DNA of 64,000 bases from Ferruginivarius sediminum (GCF_003344765.1 NZ_QPMH01000001.1:248001-312000); one strand, 5' to 3'; shown: positions 1 through 9,349, numbered from the stretch's first letter. The notes: generated by a model not told the origin, from the sequence alone. Numbers and translations are program-made.

Positions 1-1152
1 GGGCGTCGCGACACGTGCAAAGGCGGCGGCCTGCGCGTCGGTCGTCCGTGCGTCGAAGCTTTGCGCGATACGGAATGCCAGTGCCGTCGCCGCTTCCGAT
101 TCCAGGATCAGGTCCGCCAGCACCTGGCGCATCAATGGCTGGTCCAGAAGCCGGCGCTGGAACGCGGTACGGTGGGCGGCGTGCCAGCAGGCGTTCGCCA
201 CGGCCTGACGCATCTGCGCGGCCGGCGCCACCGTGCAGTCGAGGCGGGTGTGCTGGACCATCTCGATAATCGTGCGCACGCCGCGGCCCTCTTCGCCGAC
301 CCGCCACGCCATGGCGCCGTGGTACTCGATCTCGGAGGAGGCGTTGGCCCGGTCGCCCAGCTTGTCCTTCAGGCGCATGATGTGGATGGGGTTGCGTGTG
401 CCGTCGGGCCGCCAGCGGGGCACCAGGAAGCAGGTCAGCCCGCCTTCCGCCTGGGCCAGCGTCAGGAAGCCGTCGGACATCGGCGCGGAGCAGAACCATT
501 TGTGCCCGACCAGCTCGTAGGTGCCGTCGCCAAGCGAATGCGCCGCGGTCGTGTTCGCCCGGACGTCGGAACCGCCCTGCTTTTCGGTCATCGCCATGCC
601 AAGCGTCGCCGCGCTCTTTTCCGCCATCGGGCGGGACGCAGGGTCATAGGCGGGGCGGGTCAGGCTCTGTACCCACGTCGCGGCCGGGTCGGGGCGGCTC
701 TGAAGTGCCGCGACGCCGGCATAGGTCATCGACATCGGGCAGCAGACGCTTGGCTCTGCCTGGGTCATCAGGAAGAGCAGGGCCGCATGCACCGTGTGGC
801 CGGCGCTCTCGCCGGTCCAGGCGGCGCAGGCGATCCCGTTCGTCAGGCCAAGCTCCATCAGGTTGTGATAGGCGGGGTGGTAACTGACCTCGTCGATGCG
901 ATGGCCATAGCGGTCGAAGTTTCGCAGCTCCGGCGGATTACGGTTGGCCTGGATTGCCCACTCGGCGACCTCCGCGCTGCCCACCCGGCTCCCGAATACC
1001 TGGAGTCGATTCTCCGCTCCGCCGGCGCCGGCCCGCTCAATGGCCTCGCGCAGCCCGAGGTCGCTGGCGTAGAGATTGACCTCCTCGAATGGCGGCGGCT
1101 GATTGGTGACTTCGTGCGTTTCCAACGTCGTGCGCGGTTCGCGGGGTCGCAT
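1..1152 (-). CDS. aidB: AidB-like acyl-CoA dehydrogenase, partial (3' end outside window)
   Basis: The reverse strand reads as one open frame of 384 codons from an ATG at 1152 to the window edge with no stop. A clear Shine-Dalgarno (AGGGAGG) precedes the ATG. The protein carries the AidB hallmark MAMTEKQGGSDVRANTT around residue 190, then KWFCSAPMSDGF and RLKDKLGDRANASSEIEYHG. E. coli AidB is about 540 residues, so the C-terminal third lies outside. AidB belongs to the acyl-CoA dehydrogenase superfamily, binds FAD and DNA, and is part of the adaptive response to alkylation in E. coli. Here it sits beside fatty-acid degradation genes, which could also mean a metabolic role. A palindromic operator candidate lies about 180 bp upstream. 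Confidence 0.9.
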   Translation of the reverse strand, partial: MRPREPRTTLETHEVTNQPPPFEEVNLYASDLGLREAIERAGAGGAENRLQVFGSRVGSAEVAEWAIQANRNPPELRNFDRYGHRIDEVSYHPAYHNLMELGLTNGIACAAWTGESAGHTVHAALLFLMTQAEPSVCCPMSMTYAGVAALQSRPDPAATWVQSLTRPAYDPASRPMAEKSAATLGMAMTEKQGGSDVRANTTAAHSLGDGTYELVGHKWFCSAPMSDGFLTLAQAEGGLTCFLVPRWRPDGTRNPIHIMRLKDKLGDRANASSEIEYHGAMAWRVGEEGRGVRTIIEMVQHTRLDCTVAPAAQMRQAVANACWHAAHRTAFQRRLLDQPLMRQVLADLILESEAATALAFRIAQSFDARTTDAQAAAFARVATP

Positions 1153-1587
1153 GGGGCCTCCCTGGCTCGTAGCTGTCGAGCTACGTTCATCCTATGCCTC
1201 GTTCCGCATCGCCGCCACGGCGCCGATGACACGTCCAGGAAAACCAAGCGTGGTGGCGACGCCCGAAACCCCGGACAAATCAAGGTCTTGACCGCGAGAC
1301 AGACGGTGAAGCAGTAGCCCGGACAGGTGAAAGTGACGTTAACGTCAACAAATTTCCCTTGATGAGATTTCACTTTCTTATAGGATAGGAAGTGTAACGA
1401 ATAACACCAGACCGTTGCCGGCGATCGCCGGACAGTGGCTGACAAACGAATGGGGAAAACCGTCGTGAAGGCAGCAGATCGAGGTCGCCGCTCCACCACG
1501 AAGCAACCGGGCCCAGGCGTTACGGCTTTGTCCCCGGCGTCGCCTTCGATGTGCTATCCTTGGACGTGATGCGTGGAGCCGCAGGCC
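1153..1587. other. Divergent intergenic region between aidB and the acyl-CoA ligase
   Basis: This 435-bp stretch separates two genes that point away from each other. I see no convincing gene in it. It holds a perfect 14-bp palindrome (1334-1347) and an AT-richer stretch around 1345-1400 that probably contains the promoters. No clear sigma-70 promoter could be assigned to either side. Confidence 0.6.
1334..1347. promoter_or_regulatory. Candidate operator, perfect palindrome TGACGTTAACGTCA
   Basis: The 14-bp sequence is its own reverse complement. The half-sites TGACG and CGTCA are separated by TTAA. The same half-sites with the same 4-bp gap recur at 3388-3401 in the promoter of the MerR-family gene. 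The shape resembles the ACGT-centred dyads bound by LiuR-type MerR regulators. Binding by the regulator at 3447 is inferred. Confidence 0.55.
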
Positions 1588-3321
1588 ATGTATGCTTCCG
1601 CGCCTTCGACCGAACTTGACTGGCGGTCCATCTATCCGCCCGAGGTGTCCTGGTCCCGGCCGCTGGACGCCAAGCCGGTGTACGCCTTCCTGGACGAGGC
1701 GGTGCAGCGCTGGCCGGAGCGTCCGTCCATGGATTTCCTGGGCCGGCGCTACAGCTATGCCGAACTGGGCGATCTCGTCGACCGCGCGGCGCAGGGCCTG
1801 CGCGAGCTGGGGGTGAAGGAAGGTACGCGCGTCGGCCTTTGCCTGCCCAACTGCCCGTACCACGTCGTCATGTACTTCGCCGTGCTGAAGGCGGGCGGGA
1901 TCGTGGTCAACTTCAACCCGCTCTACACCGCGCGGGAGATCGCCTCGCAAAGCCGCGACTCCCAGACCGGGATCATGGTGACTCTGGATCTAGACGCGAT
2001 CTATTCCAAGGTGCGCGAGGTGCTGGACGAAGGCGTGTTGCACCACTTGGTGGTCTGTAGCATGCGCGACTGCCTGCCCCGGATGAAGGGGGCGCTATTC
2101 GGTGTCCTGAAGCGCAGCCAGCTTGCCAGCATCGCCGGCGACGAGCGGCACGTTACCTTCGCCAGCCTCATTTCCCACGGCCGGATGCAAACTCCGGCTC
2201 CGGTGGTGCCGCAGCGCGACCTCGCGGTATTGCAATACACCGGCGGCACCACGGGCAGCCCCAAGGGCGCCATGCTGACCCACGAGAACGTGGCGGCGAA
2301 TACGCAGCAGGTGAGTTCCTGGATGCCGGACCTGGAGTTCGGGCAGGAGCGCATCCTGGCCGTGCTGCCGTTTTTCCACGTCTTCGCGATGACCGTGGTG
2401 ATGAACATGGGCATCGCGATCGGCGCGCAGCTCATCCTGATGCCGCGCTTCGATCTCGCGGATACACTCAAGGCCATCCATCGCAAGCGGCCGACCCTGT
2501 TCCCCGGCGTGCCGACGATCTACACGGCCATCAACGGCGCCGCGAACCTGAACCGCTTCGACCTGTCGTCGATCAAGTACTGCATCTCCGGTGGCGCGCC
2601 GCTGCCGGTGGAGGTGAAGAAGGAATTCGAGGGCGTCACCGGATGCGTGCTGGTGGAGGGTTATGGCCTGACCGAGGCGTCGCCGGTGGTGACCTGCAAC
2701 CCGCTGAGCGGGTCCGAGCGCAAGGAAGCCTCCATCGGCCTGCCGCTGCCGGGCACGCATATCGAGATGCGCTCGCTGGAGGACCCGAGACAGCCTGTGG
2801 CCATTGGCGAACGCGGTGAGGTCTGTGTGCGCGGCCCGCAGGTCATGGCGGGCTACTGGCAGCGCGAGGAGGAGACCGCGAACGTCTTCGTCGACGGCTG
2901 GCTGCGAACGGGCGACGTCGGCTACCTGGATGAGCAGGGCTACAGTTATCTCGTTGACCGCATCAAGGACGTGATCCTGTGTGGTGGCTACAACGTCTAC
3001 CCCCGCGTGATCGAGGAGGCGATCTACCTGCACCCGGCGGTGGCCGAGGTCGCGGTGATCGCGATTGATGACCATTATCGCGGGCAAAGCCCCAAGGCCT
3101 TCGTGCGGCTTCGCGAAGGCGCCAGCCTTGACGAGCAGGAGTTGAGTGACTTCCTGTCGGATAAGCTGTCGAAGATCGAGCTTCCGCGGGCCTTCGAGTT
3201 CCGGTCGGAACTCCCGAAGACCCAGGTCGGCAAGCTCTCCAAGAAGGCGTTGCAGGACGAAGAGGTCGCCCGGCAAAGCGGGGGCGGCCCGGACGCGGAC
3301 GCCGCCGAAGCCAGCGCCTGA
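1588..3321 (+). CDS. fadD: Long-chain fatty-acid-CoA ligase (AMP-forming)
   Basis: The protein of about 577 residues activates fatty acids to acyl-CoA with ATP, the entry step of beta-oxidation, probably at the cytoplasmic membrane. It shows the AMP-binding signature YTGGTTGSPKGAMLTHEN, the FPGVPTIY segment, the GYGLTEASPVV adenylation motif, and the C-terminal hinge GWLRTGDVGYLDEQG and KDVILCGGYNVYPR, all in normal order. The ATG at 1588 (MYASAP) is preferred over an in-frame GTG at 1573, because TGGAG at 1574-1578 is well spaced for it. The gene lies upstream of the MerR regulator and the thiolase operon on the same strand. Exact chain-length preference cannot be read from sequence. Confidence 0.9.
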   Translation: MYASAPSTELDWRSIYPPEVSWSRPLDAKPVYAFLDEAVQRWPERPSMDFLGRRYSYAELGDLVDRAAQGLRELGVKEGTRVGLCLPNCPYHVVMYFAVLKAGGIVVNFNPLYTAREIASQSRDSQTGIMVTLDLDAIYSKVREVLDEGVLHHLVVCSMRDCLPRMKGALFGVLKRSQLASIAGDERHVTFASLISHGRMQTPAPVVPQRDLAVLQYTGGTTGSPKGAMLTHENVAANTQQVSSWMPDLEFGQERILAVLPFFHVFAMTVVMNMGIAIGAQLILMPRFDLADTLKAIHRKRPTLFPGVPTIYTAINGAANLNRFDLSSIKYCISGGAPLPVEVKKEFEGVTGCVLVEGYGLTEASPVVTCNPLSGSERKEASIGLPLPGTHIEMRSLEDPRQPVAIGERGEVCVRGPQVMAGYWQREEETANVFVDGWLRTGDVGYLDEQGYSYLVDRIKDVILCGGYNVYPRVIEEAIYLHPAVAEVAVIAIDDHYRGQSPKAFVRLREGASLDEQELSDFLSDKLSKIELPRAFEFRSELPKTQVGKLSKKALQDEEVARQSGGGPDADAAEASA

Positions 3322-3386
3322 ACCCGCACGCGAGAACGCAGCGATGACCGACCGTTCCGGCAACGTCGATTTCCCGCGGCACTCAC

Positions 3387-3418
3387 TTGACGTAAGCGTC
3401 ATGTTGCTGTCGTATAAT
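3387..3418 (+). promoter_or_regulatory. Promoter with overlapping dyad operator in front of the MerR-family gene
   Basis: A -35 box TTGACG (3387-3392) and a perfect -10 box TATAAT (3413-3418) are separated by 20 bp, longer than the usual 17. Overlong 19-20 bp spacers are typical of promoters controlled by MerR-family proteins, which untwist the DNA. The dyad TGACG-TAAG-CGTCA (3388-3401) overlaps the -35 box and the upstream half of the spacer. This suggests autoregulation by the following gene. Confidence 0.65.
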
Positions 3419-3446
3419 CCCTGTACCGGCATGAGGCAGAGAGCGG

Positions 3447-3887
3447 ATGGACGGCAGCATGACTCAGCTTTTCACGGTGACGGAACTGGCGGGATTGCTC
3501 GACATCACGCCGCGCGCCATCCGCTTCTACGAGCAGAAGGGCCTTATCAATCCGCGGCGTGCCGGCAAGACGCGTGTCTACACGCACCGCGACAAGGCGA
3601 GGCTTCAGCTTATCCTGCGCGGCAAGCGCCTGGGCTTTTCGCTGACGGAGATCGGCGAGTATCTCGACCTGTACGAGGTCGACCGCACGCAGACCAGCCA
3701 GTTGCAGCTCCTTCAGGAAAAGGTCACCGAGCGTATCGAATTGCTGGAAGCCCAGCAGCGCGACCTGCAACAGACGCTGAGCGAGCTTCACGACGTCCGC
3801 GACCAAGTGGAGCGAGCCATGGCCGAGCGGACGCCCGTCGCCGGCAAGCAGTCCGGAGACGGCAAGGCGGACAGCGACGCCGCCTGA
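3447..3887 (+). CDS. MerR-family transcriptional regulator, LiuR-like
   Basis: This 146-residue protein has an N-terminal MerR winged helix: FTVTELAGLLDITPRAIRFY followed by EQKGLINPRR and a TRVYTHRDKARL stretch. The segment LILRGKRLGFSLTEIGEYLDLY is typical of LiuR/PsrA-like MerR regulators of acyl-CoA and branched-chain amino-acid catabolism. A coiled-coil dimerisation helix follows (about residues 80-130), then a short polar tail. No metal-binding cysteines are present, so a metal sensor is unlikely. A second start at 3459 is possible. Its promoter has the long spacer and dyad expected for autoregulation. The likely targets are the neighbouring aidB, ligase and beta-oxidation genes; this is inferred from position and the shared dyad. 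Confidence 0.85.
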   Translation: MDGSMTQLFTVTELAGLLDITPRAIRFYEQKGLINPRRAGKTRVYTHRDKARLQLILRGKRLGFSLTEIGEYLDLYEVDRTQTSQLQLLQEKVTERIELLEAQQRDLQQTLSELHDVRDQVERAMAERTPVAGKQSGDGKADSDAA

Positions 3888-4011
3888 GCCGGCGTACAGC
3901 ACCAACAACCGACCTCCGCGGACCCGGTCAGGGTGGGCGGGCGTGCCGCATGCCGGCGCGTTCGTGCAGCCTTGTGACCGCGCGCGACCGACAAGGCATG
4001 GAGAGACAACC

Positions 4012-5148
4012 ATGAGCCACGCAGTTATCGCCGGCTATGTCCGGTCCCCCTTCCACTTCGCCGGCAAGGGACAGCTTGCCAAGGTACGCCCCGACGATCT
4101 GGCGGCTCAGGTCGTGCGCGGCCTGATCGACAGGACCGGCGTCAACCCCGAGGATATCGAGGACCTGATCTGTGGCTGCGCCTTCCCCGAGGGCGAGCAG
4201 GGCCTGAACGTGGCCCGGCTGATCGGTTTTCTGTCCGACCTGCCGCTGTCGGTGCCCGGGGCCACGGTGAACCGCTTCTGTGGCTCATCAATGGAGGCGG
4301 TCCACATGGCCGCCGGGGGCATCAGCATGGGGGCGGGCGAGGCCTTCATCTGCGCCGGCCTGGAGTCGATGACCCGCGTCCCGATGATGGGCTTCAATCC
4401 GCTGCCGAATCCCGATCTCTACAAAAGCTTTCCGCAGGCCTACGTCTCGATGGGCATCACGGCGGAAAACGTCGCCAAGCGCTATGGGATCCCGCGCGAG
4501 CGCCAGGAGGAACTGGCCGTGGAGAGCCAGCGCAAGGCGACCGCCGCGGCGCAGGGCGGCAAGTACACGGACGAGTTGATCCCGATCAAGGTGAATGGCC
4601 ACGACGTGACCAGTGACGGCACCATCCGTCCGGACACCACGGCCGAGGGCCTGGCCGGACTGAAGCCCGCGTTCGACGCCGAGGGCACGGTGACGGCGGG
4701 CACGTCCTCGCCGCTGACCGACGGCGCGGCCGCCTGCCTTGTGTGCAGCGAGGACTTCGCCGAAAAGCACGGCCTGACGCCGCTTGCGCGGGTGAAGGCT
4801 GTCGCCAAGGCCGGCTGCGCGCCGGAGATCATGGGCATGGGTCCGGTGCATGCCAGCCGCAAAGCGCTGGAGCGGGCCGGGCTGACCGCCGAGGACATCG
4901 GCGTCGTCGAGTTGAACGAGGCCTTCGCCTCGCAGGCGCTGGCCTGCATGGACGAGCTGCACCTCGACCGCGAGCAGGTGAACCTCGATGGCGGGGCCAT
5001 CGCGCTGGGCCATCCGTTGGGCGCGACGGGCGCGCGCATCACCGGCAAGGTCGCAAGCCTGATGAAGCGCGAGGCCCGGAAATACGGGCTTGCTACGCAG
5101 TGCATCGGCGGCGGCCAGGGCATCGCGACGATCCTGGAGGCGCTGTGA
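4012..5148 (+). CDS. fadA: Acetyl-CoA acyltransferase (thiolase)
   Basis: A 378-residue degradative-type thiolase that cleaves 3-ketoacyl-CoA with CoA in the last step of beta-oxidation. The nucleophilic cysteine lies in NRFCGSSMEA (Cys90). NEAFASQALA, GGAIALGHPLGATGAR with the catalytic His, and the C-terminal CIGGGQGIA with the second active-site Cys are all present. The ATG at 4012 follows GGAGAGACAACC; an in-frame upstream extension to 3943 lacks family similarity. The stop overlaps the next start as TGATG, which points to translational coupling with the multifunctional enzyme, its usual partner in a trifunctional complex. Confidence 0.93.
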   Translation: MSHAVIAGYVRSPFHFAGKGQLAKVRPDDLAAQVVRGLIDRTGVNPEDIEDLICGCAFPEGEQGLNVARLIGFLSDLPLSVPGATVNRFCGSSMEAVHMAAGGISMGAGEAFICAGLESMTRVPMMGFNPLPNPDLYKSFPQAYVSMGITAENVAKRYGIPRERQEELAVESQRKATAAAQGGKYTDELIPIKVNGHDVTSDGTIRPDTTAEGLAGLKPAFDAEGTVTAGTSSPLTDGAAACLVCSEDFAEKHGLTPLARVKAVAKAGCAPEIMGMGPVHASRKALERAGLTAEDIGVVELNEAFASQALACMDELHLDREQVNLDGGAIALGHPLGATGARITGKVASLMKREARKYGLATQCIGGGQGIATILEAL

Positions 5149-7490
5149 TGGCGGAAGCGACCGATAGCCCGGTGAAGGAGGCCGCCGTTCTGGGCGCCGG
5201 GGTGATGGGGGCGGCGATTGCCGCGCACCTCGCCAATGCCGGCGTCACGGTTCACCTCCTGGACATCGTGCCCGAGGGCGCGAAGGATCGCGACACCGTC
5301 GCGAAGACGGCGATCCAGAAACTGCTGAAGCAGGATCCCGCGCCCTTCACGCACAAGCGCAACGCCAAGCGCGTGCAGCCCGGCAACATCGAGGATCACC
5401 TGGACCGCCTGGCCAGTTGCGACTGGATCGTCGAGGCGGTGATCGAGCGCCTGGACATCAAACAGGCCCTCTACCGCCGACTGGACGAGAAGCGCAAGCC
5501 GGGTAGCGTGGTGTCCTCCAACACCTCGACGATCCCGCTGGCCGCGCTGACGGACGGCATGCCGGACACCTTCCGGCGCGATTTCCTGATCACCCACTTC
5601 TTCAATCCGCCGCGCTACATGCGGCTGCTGGAACTCGTTGCTGGCCCCGACACCCGACCGGACGCCGTCGCGGCGATCGAGGCTTTCGGGGACCGCGGCC
5701 TTGGCAAAAGCGTGGTCCACTGCAATGACACGCCGGGCTTCATCGCCAACCGCATCGGCATCTACTGGCTGACGGCCAGCATCGTCCACGCGCAGGAGAT
5801 GGGCGTCGGCATCGAGGAAGCGGATGCGGTGATCGGCCGGCCGTTCGGCATCCCCAAGACTGGCGTATTCGGGCTGATGGACCTCGTCGGCCTGGACCTG
5901 ATGCCGCACGTCATGGGCAGCATGCGCGAGGCCCTGCCCAAGCACGATCCCTTCCACGCCATCGACCGCGAGTTGCCGGTCGTTCGCCAGATGATCGAGG
6001 CGGGCTATACCGGCCGCAAGGGCAAGGGCGGCTTCTATCGCATCAATCGCGAAGGCGGCGGCAAGGCGAAGGAGGTCGTCAGCCTCGATGACTTCACCTA
6101 CAGCCCCGTCACCCGGCCGAAACCCGACTGCCTGGAGGCCGCCCGACATGGCGGCGTCGCCGCGCTGCTGCAGTCGCCGGACAAGGTCGCGGCCTATGCG
6201 CGCAAGGTGATGGGCGCGACCCTTGCCTATGCCGCCTACCTGGTGCCGGAGGTCCATGACGATCCCGCCGCCATCGATGAGGCGATCCGCCTTGGCTACA
6301 ACTGGAAGCAGGGACCGTTCGAGCTGATCGACGCCATCGGCGCGGCGAACCTGGCGCAGGCGCTCAAGGCCGAGGAGCAGCCGGTGCCGGCGTTCCTGCA
6401 ACAGATCGGCGACGGCAGCTTCTACCGTACGGTGGATGGCGAACTGCAGGTGTTCCGCGCCGACGGCCAGTATCACACCGTCCGGCGGGCCGACGGCGTG
6501 CTGCGTCTGGCGGACGTCAAGCGCCGCGGCAAGCCGGTCGTGAAGAACGGCTCGGCCAGCCTGTGGGACCTGGGCGACGGCATCGCCTGCCTGGAGTTCC
6601 ACACCAAGATGAACGCGATCGACAACAAGATCATGGAAATGATCCACACGGCGATCGCCACGGTGCCGAAGAGCTTCAAGGCGCTGGTCATCCACAACGA
6701 GGGCAGCAACTTTTCCGCCGGCGCCAACCTGGGCCTCGCCATGTTCGCCGCCAATATCGCCGCCTGGGACCAGATCGAGCAGATGGTCGAGGGCGGGCAG
6801 ACCGCCTACCGGGCCTTGAAGTACGCGCCGTTCCCAGTGATCGGCGCGCCGTCGGGCATGGCGCTGGGTGGCGGCTGCGAGGTGCTGCTGCATTGCGACG
6901 CAGTGCAGGCGCACATGGAAACCTACATGGGCCTCGTCGAGCCGGGCGTGGGCGTGGTGCCGGCCTGGGGCGGCTGCACCGAGATGCTGGCCCGCTATGC
7001 CGCCAACCCGAAGCTGCCGAAGGGCCCGATGCCGCCCACCGGCAAGGCGTTCGAGACCATCAGCGTGGCCACGGTGGCCAAGTCGGCGGAGGAGGCGAAG
7101 CAGCACGGCTTCCTGCGCGAGAGCGACCGCATCACCATGAACCGCGATCGCGTTCTGGCCGACGCCAAGGCGCTGGCGCTGGAACTGGCCGAGGGCTACC
7201 AACCGCCGGAGAAGCCGGAGTACGTCCTGCCCGGGCCTTCGGGCAAGGTTGCGCTGGATTTGGCGGTCGACAGCTTCCGCCAGCAGGGCAAGACGACGCT
7301 GCACGACCTCACCGTGGCCGACAAGCTGGGCGAGGTGCTTTCCGGCGGCGATGCCGACATGACCGAGCCCAAGGGCGAGGACTTCCTGCTGGCCCTGGAA
7401 CGAAAGGCTTTCATGGAACTGGTGAAGACCGAGCCGACGCTGCAGCGCATCGAGCACATGCTGGAAACCGGCAAGCCTTTGCGGAACTAG
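5148..7490 (+). CDS. fadN: 3-hydroxyacyl-CoA dehydrogenase / enoyl-CoA hydratase, FadN-type
   Basis: This 780-residue bifunctional enzyme hydrates 2-enoyl-CoA and oxidises 3-hydroxyacyl-CoA with NAD. The Rossmann motif GAGVMG is at residues 16-21, followed by the dehydrogenase C-terminal domains (HFFNPPRYMRLLELV, NDTPGFIANRIG). A crotonase domain occupies about residues 465-680, with an oxyanion-hole segment FSAGANLGLAM and MALGGGCEVLLHCD. The dehydrogenase precedes the hydratase, the reverse of E. coli FadB but the order of Bacillus subtilis FadN. The start overlaps the thiolase stop by one base. With the flanking thiolase and dehydrogenase it forms the same gene trio as B. subtilis fadNAE, in the order A-N-E. 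Confidence 0.9.
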   Translation: MAEATDSPVKEAAVLGAGVMGAAIAAHLANAGVTVHLLDIVPEGAKDRDTVAKTAIQKLLKQDPAPFTHKRNAKRVQPGNIEDHLDRLASCDWIVEAVIERLDIKQALYRRLDEKRKPGSVVSSNTSTIPLAALTDGMPDTFRRDFLITHFFNPPRYMRLLELVAGPDTRPDAVAAIEAFGDRGLGKSVVHCNDTPGFIANRIGIYWLTASIVHAQEMGVGIEEADAVIGRPFGIPKTGVFGLMDLVGLDLMPHVMGSMREALPKHDPFHAIDRELPVVRQMIEAGYTGRKGKGGFYRINREGGGKAKEVVSLDDFTYSPVTRPKPDCLEAARHGGVAALLQSPDKVAAYARKVMGATLAYAAYLVPEVHDDPAAIDEAIRLGYNWKQGPFELIDAIGAANLAQALKAEEQPVPAFLQQIGDGSFYRTVDGELQVFRADGQYHTVRRADGVLRLADVKRRGKPVVKNGSASLWDLGDGIACLEFHTKMNAIDNKIMEMIHTAIATVPKSFKALVIHNEGSNFSAGANLGLAMFAANIAAWDQIEQMVEGGQTAYRALKYAPFPVIGAPSGMALGGGCEVLLHCDAVQAHMETYMGLVEPGVGVVPAWGGCTEMLARYAANPKLPKGPMPPTGKAFETISVATVAKSAEEAKQHGFLRESDRITMNRDRVLADAKALALELAEGYQPPEKPEYVLPGPSGKVALDLAVDSFRQQGKTTLHDLTVADKLGEVLSGGDADMTEPKGEDFLLALERKAFMELVKTEPTLQRIEHMLETGKPLRN

Positions 7491-7542
7491 GAAATCAGGG
7501 AGGCGGGGGCGCAATCAGCCCCGCCAGACGAGGATACAAGCC

Positions 7543-9339
7543 ATGCCGAGTTACACCGCACCCCTGCGCGACATGCGCTTCGTCTATCACGAGCTGATCG
7601 ACGGCGACTCCCTGCAGGAACTCCCCGCCTATGCCGAGGCCACGCCCGACACCGTGGACGCGGTGCTGGAAGAAGCAGGTAAGCTTTGCCGTGACGTGCT
7701 GCAGCCGCTGAACCGCGGCGGCGACGAAGAGGGCTGCACCTACGAGAACGGTGTCGTCCGCACGCCGGCGGGCTTCAAGGAGGCCTATGCGGCCTTTGTC
7801 GAGGGCGGCTGGCCGTCGCTGGCCGCCGACCCGGACTATGGCGGGCAGGGTCTGCCGCACCTGCTGAACACGCTGGTCGAGGAGTTGATCTGCTCGGCCA
7901 ACCTGTCGTTCGGGACCTATCCGGGGCTGACCCACGGCGCCTACCGGGCGCTCCACGCGCATGCCAGCCAGGAGTTGAAGGACCGCTACCTGCCGAAGTT
8001 GGCCGAGGGCACCTGGACGGGGACGATGTGCCTGACCGAGCCGCACTGCGGCACCGACCTGGGCCTTGTGCGGACCAAGGCGGAGACGAACGACGACGGT
8101 AGCTACGCGATCTCCGGCACGAAGATCTACATCTCCTGCGGCGAGCACGACCTGGCCGAGAACATTGTCCATCTCGTCCTGGCGCGCCTGCCGGGCGCGC
8201 CGGCCGGCACCAAGGGCATCAGCCTGTTCGTCGTGCCGAAGTTCCTGCCCAACGAGGATGGCACGCCGGGCGTGCGCAATGGCGTGAGCTGCGGCGGTAT
8301 CGAGCACAAGATGGGGCTGAACGCCTCGGCCACCTGCGTCATGAATTTCGAGGGCGCGACCGGCTGGCTGGTTGGAGAGTCCAACAAGGGCATGCGGCAG
8401 ATGTTCACGATGATGAACCTCGCCCGCCTGGCCGTCGGCATCCAGGGTATCGGTCTCAGCGAGGCCAGCTATCAGGGCGCCGTCCAGTACGCCCACGACC
8501 GCAAGCAGGGCAGGGGACTCAACGGACCGAGATACCCGGACCGGAAGGCCGATCCCATCGTTGTGCACCCCGACGTGCGGCGCATGCTTCTTACCATGCG
8601 CGCCTATACCGAGGGGATGCGCGCGCTGGGCGCCTGGGTTGCCAGGGAGGCGGATATCGCCGACGCGCATCCCGACGCGGACCGGCGGCAGCAGGGCGAC
8701 GATCTCGTCGCGCTGATGACGCCGGTGGTGAAGGCGCTCTTCACCGACCTGGGCTACGACGTGACGAACCTGGGCGTGCAGATCCATGGCGGCAGCGGAT
8801 ATGTCCGCGAGACCGGCATGGAGCAGTTCGTCCGCGACTGCCGTATCGCACAGATCTACGAGGGCGCCAACGGCATCCAGGGCCTCGACCTCGTCGGCCG
8901 CAAGATGCCGGCGCACACGGGCCGCAGCCTTCGCCGGTTCTTCCATCCGGTCGCGAATTTCCTGGCAGAACACCAGGACAACAAGGAGTTGGCCCCCTTC
9001 GTTCAACCGTTGTCGAAAGGCTTCGGCCGCTTGCAGACCGTGACGGGCTGGCTGGCGCAGAAGGGCCTGTCGGACCCCGAGGAAGCCGGCGCGGCAGCCA
9101 CCGACTACCTGCGGCTGATCGGCCTTGTGGCGTTGGGCTACATGTGGGCGCGTACGGCACAAGTGGCACTGGCTCACACAGGCGACGATGGCGACGGCTT
9201 CTACGCGGCGAAGCTGGCGACGGCCCGCTTCTTCATGCAGAAGCTGCTGCCGCAGACGGGTGCACTGGTCTCCCAGATCATGAGCGGCAAGGACGCCCTC
9301 ATGGACGTGCCGGAAAGCGCCTTCGCACTATCCGCATAA
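7543..9339 (+). CDS. fadE: Acyl-CoA dehydrogenase, 600-residue class
   Basis: A 598-residue flavoprotein that introduces the 2,3-double bond into acyl-CoA. It shows the central segment MCLTEPHCGTDLGLVRTKAE, the substrate and FAD region GGIEHKMGLNASATC, and the catalytic base in IYEGANGIQGLDLVGRK (Glu440). The long C-terminal extension belongs to the ACDH_C type also seen in DmdC-like 3-methylmercaptopropionyl-CoA dehydrogenases, so the substrate is not certain. It lies 52 bp after the fadN-like gene and probably closes the operon. Operon context with thiolase and hydratase/dehydrogenase favours medium- or long-chain acyl-CoA. Confidence 0.88.
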   Translation: MPSYTAPLRDMRFVYHELIDGDSLQELPAYAEATPDTVDAVLEEAGKLCRDVLQPLNRGGDEEGCTYENGVVRTPAGFKEAYAAFVEGGWPSLAADPDYGGQGLPHLLNTLVEELICSANLSFGTYPGLTHGAYRALHAHASQELKDRYLPKLAEGTWTGTMCLTEPHCGTDLGLVRTKAETNDDGSYAISGTKIYISCGEHDLAENIVHLVLARLPGAPAGTKGISLFVVPKFLPNEDGTPGVRNGVSCGGIEHKMGLNASATCVMNFEGATGWLVGESNKGMRQMFTMMNLARLAVGIQGIGLSEASYQGAVQYAHDRKQGRGLNGPRYPDRKADPIVVHPDVRRMLLTMRAYTEGMRALGAWVAREADIADAHPDADRRQQGDDLVALMTPVVKALFTDLGYDVTNLGVQIHGGSGYVRETGMEQFVRDCRIAQIYEGANGIQGLDLVGRKMPAHTGRSLRRFFHPVANFLAEHQDNKELAPFVQPLSKGFGRLQTVTGWLAQKGLSDPEEAGAAATDYLRLIGLVALGYMWARTAQVALAHTGDDGDGFYAAKLATARFFMQKLLPQTGALVSQIMSGKDALMDVPESAFALSA

Positions 9340-9349
9340 GACGCGAAAC

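Noticed and set aside
61..1317. Long rightward open frame opposite aidB
   Set aside because: It is antisense to a well-recognised AidB frame, has no ribosome site and shows the Arg/Ala-rich composition of GC-driven shadow frames.
4482..7514. 1010-codon leftward open frame opposite the thiolase and fadN-like genes
   Set aside because: It covers two genes with clear family motifs on the other strand; the length only reflects high GC at third codon positions.
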